This document shows, one piece after another, positions 1-10,339 of a DNA stretch of 30,931 nt (position 1 is the first letter of the stretch; the number at the start of each line of letters is the position of its first letter). The position numbers were made by a program, and so were the translations under genes. The stretch covers positions 1 to 30,931 of the forward strand of contig LRSR01014844.1 in NCBI GenBank assembly GCA_001579985.1, written 5' to 3'. Origin of the DNA: Hypsibius dujardini (Eukaryota; Tardigrada; Eutardigrada; Parachela; Hypsibiidae). The notes under the pieces were generated by a model. The model was not told the DNA's origin and did no database searches. It saw only the letters and a program-made list of their open reading frames with translations.

Positions 1-40
<40 letters not shown>

Positions 41-110
41 TTGTCTCTATGTATGTATGCATGTTTTTCTTTCTGTCTGTCTGCCGCTGTCTGCTTGTCT
101 GTCTGTGTCG
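1..110. repeat. (CTGT)n tract at left edge, degenerate on its right side
   Basis: Bases 1-45 are almost perfect CTGT units with two TTGT variants. The pattern decays from 66 to 110. It probably lies in an intron of the partial gene that continues from 180. Confidence 0.9.
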
Positions 111-179
111 GTTCGTCCATTTTTCTTCTCATGTAGTCATCAACCTGCCATTTTGCGTACTAGTTTTTTATCCTTATAG

Positions 180-1101
180 ACTTTCCCCCGGAAAGTGTCC
201 ATTTGCGATTGGTTCTGTTCCAAGAAATGATCCTGAAACAGTTCGGCTTCATTCCGCTCCAAGAAAATGTTCACAAGACCGACGTGATCAGACAAGCTCG
301 CGAATTTGTCAGCGTGACCGGTGGGATGTTCGCGATGATTCCTCCGCGCGACAAAACGGAAGAACCGGTGAAATTAATCCCCAAAGCCGATCCAGCTGTT
401 AATCATTTGCACCGTGACGAAAGCAGCTATTGCGGTGACGGTGCAGAAACGAAAGAGATTGGTTTCTATTGGGCATGGAATAGCTGTTTGACCAAAAAGT
501 GGCGCTCCCCTCATACTGGTGGGTCACTGAACACTGAACAACCACACATGCAGGCAGGCAGTCAAGACAGACAGGCAGATAGGTAGACTGACTGATTGAA
601 TGACAGATAGACTCACAGACAGACAGACAAACAGGCAGGCAGACAGGCAGGCAGACAGACAGACAGACAGACAGGCAGGCAGACAGGCAGAGAGGCAGAC
701 TGACTGACTGAATGACAGATAGACTCACAGACAGACAGACAGACAAACAGGCAGGAAGGCAGGCAGGCAGGCAGGTAGGCAGACAGGCAGAGAGGCACAC
801 AGACAGACAGAGAGGCAGACAGACAGACAGACAGGCAGACAGGCAGGCAGACAGGCAGGCAGACAGGCAGGCAAGCAGGCAGGCAAGCACAACAGGAGAG
901 AATTAAACCGACCATAGGTTGAAACCTACTCCCGTATGATCTAAATAATTTTTCAATTTTACAGGCGATGAGGATTTTTTGGATGTGATTCTGTTAGATT
1001 TTCGACGATTTTGCTCAAACACTGACAACCGGCTCCTCCAGTTCTGGAATGCCGCCTGCTCAAAGCCGTCTCATTCCCTCGACTTGACGACTGCCAAGTG
1101 A
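180..1101 (+). CDS. 3' end of an unrecognised protein-coding gene
   Basis: I see two exons. The first opens after a splice acceptor (TTATAG) at 179 and reads from 182 through residues such as VLFQEMILKQFGFIPLQ and REFVSVTGGMFAMIPP. The last exon starts at 965, after a pyrimidine-rich acceptor ending ACAG, and reads GDEDFLDVILLDFRRFC onward to a TGA at 1099-1101. The last exon is open only in the frame that needs a phase-1 donor. Several phase-1 donors fit in the first exon (near 411, 441 and 522), so the junction is not settled. The intron between them holds a CAGA/CAGG repeat. The 5' part of the gene lies left of the window, probably beyond the CTGT repeat at 1-110. I do not recognise the family. 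The gene converges tail to tail with the INO80 gene. Confidence 0.5.
548..890. repeat. CAGA/CAGG tetranucleotide tract with an internal larger duplication
   Basis: The tract is mixed CAGA and CAGG units. A block that starts GACTGACTGA, includes GACAGATAGACTCACAGACA and then runs into CAGG units occurs near 587 and again near 698. This is a roughly 110-bp tandem duplication on top of the tetranucleotide array. It sits in the last intron of the partial gene. Confidence 0.85.
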
Positions 1102-1587
1102 ACTCACCCAGTTGTTTGCCGCTTGCATATACGTTGCTCTAACTTTCCTTCGTTTTCTTAAACAGTGCCAGCTCTTTTTATACATTTCTATTTTTACTTT
1201 ACCCTTCCCTTTATTTTGTAAAATTGGCTCAAACTCCGACCACCCCATTTTGCTGGGAGCCAGTAAAAAGTGGGCTTTAATTCGGTCGGCCTGAGATTTT
1301 TGCCACGTGTGTCCACGTACAATTATTAAATAGACCCAATCAAAAAATCTCTTCATTTTAAATCACGAATTCTGATTTCGCGAGAGTTTTGTTGCTGTCC
1401 AAACGCATCATCTCAGTCGGGTCTATCACAAATAGTCGTGTAGCGGGACAAGAACAATGAAAAGCCACTTTCTTCCTAGGAATGTTCATACAATGGGTAG
1501 GAAAGAAAGAAGTCAAACCAAAAATCGGCCATAACATTAAAAGACATAAATGAGCTTTTGTTCAACAGACACACAGTCTCCTTTCCG
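1102..1587. other. intergenic spacer between two converging genes
   Basis: This is presumably the 3' UTRs and polyadenylation signals of the gene ending at 1101 and of INO80 ending at 1588. I see no conserved coding sequence and no repeat. The short open frames here do not look like protein. Confidence 0.6.
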
Positions 1588-2199
1588 TCATGGTTCAGCG
1601 CCGTTCTCCCTAGTCACACCATCCGTCACTTGAGATTCATCCGCGGCCACTGCAGGATCCTGTGCCACTGCTGTAGCTGCCTTGCTGGGCTTCTTCGCTC
1701 GTGGCGCTCTCGGTTTGGAGACCGGCGGAGAAGGCTCTTCCGCCCCACTGACAACCGTCCCGACCGTCTCAACCGTCCCGACCGTCTCAACCGTCCCGAC
1801 CGTCTCAACCGTCTCAACCGTCTCGGTCGTCGCTTTCGGTTTCCTGATCCGAATCCGTGGTGGCTTCTTCGCAGGAACCTCGGCGACGGCCTCGCCGTTG
1901 GCAATGGCAAGCGGATCCTCAATCTGTCCATCAGCAAAAGCACCGATCACGGTGTCATTATCGACAACGGAAGTCGGTTCTGCAGCGGGCTTCTTCTTCT
2001 TCGACTTTGAATGTGTCGCCGCTTTCGGCAAGGTCACCAGCAATGGCCCCTCCTGCGGTGTGGGCGGAGCTGTGTTCAGAGGGCTGGCGGCAGCCGCAGG
2101 GGTCTTGCTCGTCGTCTTTGGCTTCGCCTTGGACTTACTCCCGGACGGCGCTGTGGACTGTGCACTGGCGGCCGGCTTTTTAGCTGCTGGCTTCGAGCT
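1588..2199 (-). other. INO80: INO80 C-terminal tail with ETVGTV repeats
   Basis: The last exon encodes about 203 residues ending ENGAEP and a stop. It is rich in Lys, Pro, Ala, Thr and Val. A short tandem repeat ([14 protein letters not shown], about 1740-1830 in DNA) comes from a 30-base GACCGTCTCAACCGTCCC-type minisatellite. Short basic patches ([20 protein letters not shown]) look like AT-hook or nuclear-localisation material. INO80 tails are variable and usually basic. Confidence 0.8.
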
Positions 2200-4164
2200 C
2201 TACAAAAAAAATAAATAAATAACGTCGTTTAGGGCAACCAACTCCCAAAAGTTGGTCAGTAGAACGTACCGTGCCACGGTTGCGGATGCGTTTCGCGGGA
2301 GGCTTGGCCTTCTCCAGTGGCTTCTTCACGTTCTGCTCACGCAGACGCATTTCGTTTTCCCGCCGTTTCACTGCCAGCAGCACAAAGTCCTTATGAAACT
2401 GTGTCGGATAATTAATCCCAGTCACTTACAAGTGGCTTTAATCTCGTCGTCGTCCAGCAGTAGCGAAACGACTTCGGTGGGCTTCAACGTGTCCGGTCGG
2501 TAGTCACCACCGCTGATGACCATTCGCTGAATCTGCGCAGACAGACAGACACATAAATTGTAGACACTGACGTCTGATCTGACGGAAACGGTTAGAACAG
2601 AACGCCAAAAACGGGAGATATCCAAACCAACCTGGCTCTTTTCTTGCGCACGCTCCAGAATGCGTTCTTCCACGGTGTTCCGACAGATGAGGCGATAGAC
2701 GGTGACCTGTTTGGTCTGGCCGAGTCTGTGGGCACGGTCCATGGCCTGTTGATCCACGGTCGGATTCCAGTCGCTGTCGTAAAAGATGACCTGAAAAGGA
2801 ATACACATCAGCATTACTGGTTTGGGCTCAATTTCTTATTACTATGATAATATCCAAAATTATATACAATATTGAAATAATCACAGAAATTCAAAGTTTG
2901 ACTGCATCGTTACTTACTAACATGGGAAGGATTGTCAAAGGGAAATTTCGTCGGAAGTTTGAATTCTGACCAATCAATCAATCAATCAGTCAGTCAGTTG
3001 CAATGAACGAGTGCTCGATCAATCAGTCAATCAGTCAATCAGGTGCACTGAACGAGTGCTCGATCAATCAGTCAATCAACCACACGAAGTTCACAAAACC
3101 TTTCAATCAATCGATCAATCAATCAGTTGCACTGAACGAGTGCTGGACCAATCAGTCAATCAACCAATCGACGTGCAGTGGAACGTTTGCAGTTTGCGTT
3201 GTAATTTGAAACTTCAAAATTCCGCGAAACAAATTCTCTGATACCTCACCGGGCATACTAAAAATCATCAAATACTTATGCCTGAAATTCCCGTGAAAAC
3301 CTCAAATACTTGAGCGCGACTGTCGGAACTTACAGTGTCTGCCGCAGTGAGGTTGATTCCCAAGCCGCCGGCCCGGGTGCTGAGCAAGAAGACGAAAATG
3401 TCATCCCGCGACTGGAAGTCCTTCACCATGTCCCGCCGATCGGAGATCTTGGAGGAGCCGTCCAACCGGATATAAGGGTAGTGCTTGTGCACCATGAATT
3501 CCTCCAGAATATCCATCATCTTCGTCATCAGACTGTAGATCAGCACACGATGGCCTTCGTCCTTCAACCGATGCAGCAGACTATCCAGGACACGCAATTT
3601 TCCCGAGTCCACAATCAGATGTTGTTTATCTGATAATAGGAAATAAATAATAGTAATATAGTTAACTGATAATAAGGCAGTAAAACAACCGAGTTGTGAT
3701 CAAGAAGCGTACCTGGTATTTCCATTGGAGCCCAGCTGATGTCCGGTAGCGCTCCCAAGAGACCGCCCGGTCTTTCAGCATGAAGCATGGGAACTGTGGA
3801 ATCGATCGTCCTATCCGGCACACCGTTCAACAGCAGCTGCCGATAAACGGGTTTGCTGTTGCGCACCGTCAGCAACAGGTTCTCCGACTCAGCACTGCGA
3901 TCGCGGATGGAGATGTCTGCGCTTCTACTCAACACCTGCAAAAGAGACTCGACATTTCCCTCCACTTGCCGACAATAAACAAAACAGGCAGCGAGCAAAC
4001 CTTTGGGACCATGCAGTGGAAAAAACTGGGGATCCACAGGGGGTAGCACTCAACGGTGCGAGGTTGTCGAAGTTCTTCCACTTCCGGCTAAAATCAAAAA
4101 CGAATCGGAGTTGTCAGAAACAGACACAATTGAGCCCCTGCATTTGTCTTTGTCAGTGGATGTT

Positions 4165-4209
<45 letters not shown>

Positions 4210-4905
4210 GTCTGTCTGTGTCTGTCTTTCCGTCTCTCTGTCTGTCTGTATGTGTGCCTGGGAGTCTGTATGTCTGTGTATGTCTGTAAATTGATAGCCA
4301 GTCTCTCGGAGATCTGCGTGTCTATCGGCTTAGCAACAAGTGCATCTGAATGACTGTTTATTCACCCCAATGATAAACGTCTATTATCAGTTAGAAAGTC
4401 CACGCGTTTTGTTTCTGTTCAGTAAACTCACCTCGGAACCTTGGCTCTGATCGACCGCCGTGTACGACTGCGTCTCCATCATCTCCACCTTCATATACTT
4501 CCGTTCCAATGTGTCCACCGTGTAGTGAATTCGGCACGGCCCGTAAGAGTACCGACCGGTGTCGTAGTCTGCAATGATGAACTTTTCAAGGGACGGATCG
4601 ATCCGGTCATCCGCGGAAGAGAAGCCCGGATCGAGCATGAGCAAATTCTTCTGCGAGGGGGTTTTCTTTCCGGACCAATCCAGCAGATGGCGCGCAATGA
4701 CTTTCCGCCGAGTGAGGTCTTTCCAGAGGTGCAGTCTGGTTATGGCAGTATCGGAGAAGATACGACTCACAACGTCCGCGGGGACAGGAAAGAAACGGCA
4801 AAACGACATAACAGAGTCAATATCACCTAAAGAAAACATACGACAATAGCCAAATTATAAATCTCACCCGCCACTGGGTGTCTGTCCGTCTGTCCCTCTT
4901 TAGTT

Positions 4906-4972
<67 letters not shown>

Positions 4973-6333
4973 AGTTTTCCTGTCTGTGTAGTCTGTTTGA
5001 CTGTATGCTCGGCTATCTGCATGCATGACTGTATTTATTACCATTGGTTTTCTTGGCCTCAGCAGCAGTGAGTTTCATATTTAGAGGCGATGCGAGATTG
5101 AAGTACTTCTTCACGGCGTAGTCCACAACTGTTTGTCTACTTTTCCGAGAGCCTGCCAAAACAAAACGCAAGTCAGGCACATAAAAATTGAAGGCAAAAA
5201 ACGGCACCTACATTCACGGTAGATCAGCTTTGGCAGAACGACCGTCTGATTGGGAAGCCAAAACGGAGACCGAATGTCGCGCCGTTCGAAGAGCTCCGGG
5301 TGGTTACACACCTAACATGAAAATAAGTTTAGAAAAACGATAGAGGAGGGCAATCGATGGGACGCTTAACAGACAGCAGAACCATGGGTAGATAAAGGCG
5401 GACAGCCAGCCAGGCAGACAAAGAATCAATCAGAAAAACAGACAGAGGGCCAGATAGACAGAGAGACGGACACACGGGTAGACAGACAAATAAAAAAACA
5501 GTCAGGCGGGCAAGCAGGCATGGATGTTAGCAGGCAGGTAGGTAGATAGACACACATACAAAAGACGACGAACTTCTATAGTGAGTTAGGTACCTTGCGA
5601 AAGTGCATCACGAGATTCATCAACGAGCTGGTCGCTTCTGACTGGGCCGAGGTACTGCTGGAGGAATAGAGCAGATCCTCGATGGAGATTTTATGCTTGA
5701 GTGCCTCGTACAGCACTTGCTGGCGACGCGTCATTGGACAATTGACTAGTATCTCAATCTTTTCACCCAGCTCCTCCTCCACATCGCGCTTGATTCGGCG
5801 CATCATGAACGGCTTCAAGATCATGTGCAAACGACTCAGATGTTCTGAAAAGATTAATCACCCATGCTCGGAAAAAAGCTCGAGACCATTGATCAACGAA
5901 AACTGATAAGTTCAGTACGCACTGTCGTCGATTTGAGACTTATTTTCCGCGTGGCTTTCGATGTCGCGGGAAAACCATTCGTTGAACTCGGAATGGGAGT
6001 CGAAGAGGGACGGCATGATGAAGTGCAACAACGCCCAGAGCTAGAGTAACGGAACAAGGGATTCACTAACTGACTTGACCGCCGCACATTTTAACAGACG
6101 AGGATGGGCGCATCTTACCTCGGCCATCGAATTCTGAATCGGTGTTCCCGTCAAAAGCAGTCGGTTACGGCAAGGAAAATCCAAGAGGAGTTTCCATCGA
6201 ATACTGTGACGGAGGATCATTCGTCAATCTTCAGACACACACCGCACACGGATTTGGATACACATACAGTACAAGGACAGAGGTAAGGCACAAACAGACA
6301 AACAGGCAGACAGGCAAACAGACAGGCAGAGAA

Positions 6334-6402
<69 letters not shown>

Positions 6403-6429
6403 TAGACAGACAGGCAGGCAGGCAGACAA

Positions 6430-6471
<42 letters not shown>

Positions 6472-7480
6472 TGACAGACAGAAGAAATATGAAACCGACC
6501 TGGTGCTGCTTTTGATCGCCTGTGCTTCGTCCAGAATCATATACTGCCAGTTAATTTTCCTCAAGTAAGGTGCATCCTGCCAAATTAACAAGAGTCAGTA
6601 TGGACAAACTTATGCGCCCGATCTAATACCCCCCCCCACTTACCTGAACAATCAACTGGTAGCTGGTGATGACCACATGAAAGCTAGCCTGAAACGTAAA
6701 ACATGTCACCAAACTTCGGGCAATCAAGTAATACATGTAGGGATAGGACTTACGTGCTCTGTATGCATTTTGTCTGCTTTCCAGAATTGCCGCAGAATCT
6801 TGCGCTCGTCTGTAGTGCCCCAGTAGGGGACAGCCTTGAATTTCGGCACGAAACGATGGAATTCCTGCTGCCAGTTGTGGAGAGTCGAGGCCGGTGCCAC
6901 AATGAGGAACGGCCCCCAAATACCGTGTTCCTACAAAATTCCGTCACGTGAACCAACGAATACTTCAACCCGCGACCTGTCGAGCCAACTGGCAAAAGTA
7001 GACAAGACCACTTACTTCGGCAACATGGGCCAAAAAGGCAATGGACTGGACGGTCTTCCCCAGACCCATTTCGTCCGCCAAGATTCCGTTGATGCCGTTG
7101 GAGAAAAGGCTCGCCAACCAGGAGATACCCTGAATAGATGAAACAATAGATGCTACATCATTGCCTTGATTGACCAATGACGACGGGAGAGAGCATACCT
7201 TTTTCTGGTAGCCTTTGAGTTTCCCCTCAAACATTGTCGGCTCAGAAAGCACCTTCTTTTCACCGGCTTCCTCGAGAGGCTGAGCAGCTACTGTCGCGTC
7301 TGCGGTTAGGCCAGACTTCTTGTTGAAATCCAGAACCTATGGGCGAAAGAATTATCAGATCCCACAAGAACTATCTCTCAGACAAACATGCATCGACGCA
7401 AACAATCGAATAGATATGCATTAATCAAGCATGCAAACAGACAAACAAACAGACAGGCATGCAGACGGACAGACAGGCAT

Positions 7481-7524
<44 letters not shown>

Positions 7525-8415
7525 GGTTGGCAGACAGGTTGGCAGACAGGTTGGCAGACAGGTTGGCAGACAAACAGGCAGACAGGCAGACAAACAGGCA
7601 GAGAGACAGACAAACAAACCTAAGCAGAATAGTGCAATGAAATAGACAACTTACACGTTTCTTATTGGCCTGGAACGCTTCCTCCACATTGCGCAGTACA
7701 TCAGTTTTTGCTGTTTCTCCCACTGGAAACAAAAGAAGAAAAATAAATGGGGGTGAGAAAATGGGAATTTATCTAATAAAACTTACCCAAACTCTCAGTG
7801 ACATCAGGGCCTTCAATCGGCTCGAGTCGTTGTACAAACTCTGGGACCGTCTCTTCCTTGTCCAAACCGTGGAGGATGGCACTGGCCGTTGCGTCATCTT
7901 GCTCCCCCGCACCGCTGATCTTTTTGCCCATAAAGTGGGCATACAACTCGGTCTGTGTGATGAGGAAATTGAGCTTCCGCTGCTGCCGACGTGTCTGCAA
8001 GTAGTCCCAAAACACAAGTCAGTTTCTGTTTTTCCATTCCGGACGCTCCTGAACTAGCGGTCAGACAAACCTCTTGATTCTCGAGATCCACGCGCTTCTG
8101 ATCGGCTTCCGCTTTCTCGACAATCTTCTTGAACTTCTTCTCCTCCTTGTCGATCACACGCCAACGTGCGGCCATATCGCGAACCATGAATTTGGCCCGT
8201 TGGGTGTACTCTGCCGCGAGTCGTTCCGAGTCGACACGGTTTTCGGCGTGGTCGCGTAAGCAGGCGGCCACAATCTGAAGAAGGAGCAATCAATATGAAG
8301 AAACAGCAACTAAAGACACGACAATTTCAATATCCAACAGTTCAATAATAATAGCCAGCCACTAATTAAAAAAAGGTTGAACAGTGGGAAAATCGTGAGA
8401 GATATAAACAATAGT

Positions 8416-8449
<34 letters not shown>

Positions 8450-9512
8450 TGAGCGAATATGAAGACACCTATAGGGGGTCGATATGCAGATAGGCAGACA
8501 GACAAACAGACAGACAGACAAACAAACAGACAAACAGACAGGCAGACAGACAGACAGGCAGAGACGAATAGGTGGAACGAAAAGCAGACAAACAGACAAG
8601 CGACTGTTGGATATCTCAATAGGAAGCAAAGTCAAGAGGGCATACAGACAGATCGACGGACAAACGTACGGGCAACTAACGAGACAAGCAATACGACAGA
8701 CAAATAGTCACACAGATGAGCAAACAGTCACGACTGAAGAAAATGGGGACAACTCAAAAGGTAGGCAAAAAGAAAGATAGACCGGCAGGCAGGCAGACAA
8801 TACAGACATACTACAGATGATAGACAAACCGACGACAAGTGTAGAGATGGAGTGTACAACCACACAGTACTCGTTACTGGACATATTATCAGACACAGAA
8901 TCATGTGTTGTGATCGGGAAATACCTTTGAGCGATTCGCCACTATCTCCTCTCTCCGAGCACGTCGGACGCGGTAGGCCAACGGGATGAACTTCTGCGAA
9001 ATAATCTTCCACTGCGCCCGTACCAAATCCTGCGGCAGTTCACGTTTGACTACTTTCCTGCTGGGCGCTCGAATTTCCTCTGGCACTCGAATTGGAGCAG
9101 TAGCGGCGGACGGGTGCAGTGCAGCGTTGTGCGGGAAAACACCATCCGGTACATTTGTCTTCTGGATCTTGGTGAGCTGCGCTTCCAGACGGGCGCGTTT
9201 GTCGTTGAGCTTTTGAAGCTGCGTCAGTATCTTCTTCCGACTTTCATCTGCTTCGACGTCACTGCTTTGCCAGTCGGACCCGGCGTGCGAGGGGGTGGAG
9301 GTGAGGGACGGTAAACTGCTCAAGATTTCTTCGTCGAAGAGAGATTGCTCGTCTGTCCGCTTCCGTTTACCAGGCTTGACAGTTGGAGTAAAGGCTGCAT
9401 GACCTAAACAAAATGTCACTTACAGACAGACCGATAGACAGACAGACAAAGAGATACAAAGATCAAAAACACCTGACGTGCATAGTTGCAGGTATTCTCT
9501 TGTCTGTCTGCC

Positions 9513-9566
<54 letters not shown>

Positions 9567-10306
9567 CATTTCATTCGCCTACGTCTCTGTATCCGTCCGT
9601 CTGTATCACTCATTTGTCTGACTTCTCCTTTTCACTCACCCCATTCAGACGCCGGATGTAGTGAACTGGATCCGCTCCGTCCTCCTCCTACGCTCCCGGC
9701 CTGCTCTGACTTGGAGGGCTTCTGCGACAACACCGCACTCAGCTTCGTGCGTTCCCGTTGCTGCTGCTCCGCCGGTCGGTACATAACCGTCAGCGGCTTT
9801 GACCGCTTCAACGTAGTTAGGATCCGTTTCTTCGCGCCGTAATACTGCTCGAAAATCGCCCAGTCCGGACTGCCTGATGTGGGCTTCCGGAAACGCTCTT
9901 CCGGTGATGAGCTCAGTCTGTTTTTCGGCACAACCTTCACGTTTTGCTGTAACGATAGAACGATAAACTAACGATGGAAATAATATGGATACAAACGAAA
10001 AGCAGAGATTCATGAAGCCACATCTTACCCGATCACCGAAGTCCTCATGGCCGGCCTCATCCGCCACTAAAGAATATCAAGCCACTTAAATAGTGCTATT
10101 TCAAATTACTGACATTTTCAGAACGTAAATCGAATTCCAATAGGCACACAGAAAGATCAAGCAGACAAAGCAAGGGTACGGCTACATATAACATATAGTC
10201 GACATGCAGAAAACAGGCTGACAAACAGATACAGACAAACAAAAACCGATAGACAAACAGACAGATAGAAAGACATATAATCGAACAGACAAGTAGAGAC
10301 AGATAG

Positions 10307-10339
<33 letters not shown>

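Larger units (their letters stand above)
3713..5311 (-). other. INO80: INO80-specific insert between the ATPase lobes
   Basis: Exons 17-21 encode a long segment, about residues 1205-1509, between the two RecA lobes. In INO80 and SWR1-class remodellers this insert is threaded through the RUVBL1/RUVBL2 hexamer. Conserved-looking islands include [15 protein letters not shown] and [13 protein letters not shown] serine-, acid- and proline-rich part (near 4432-4826) is less conserved. There is no stop or frameshift, and the exon phases match across five junctions. Confidence 0.85.

Noticed and set aside
399-906. Cysteine-rich open frames (LSVCLSVC-type) and QTDRQTDR-type frames here and at 4003-4353, 6217-6591, 7378-7732, 8362-8635 and 10096-10452
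   Set aside because: They are translations of CAGA/CTGT tetranucleotide tracts, open in several frames on both strands, with no conserved sequence; most lie in introns.
1558-2218. Plus-strand open frames over the INO80 last exon
   Set aside because: They are antisense to a well-supported coding exon and arise from its biased composition and 30-base repeat.
2375-2430. Alternative INO80 exon 25 acceptor giving [14 protein letters not shown]
   Set aside because: It is in frame but would leave an intron of only about 27 bases; the acceptor at 2371 gives a 59-base intron like the others.
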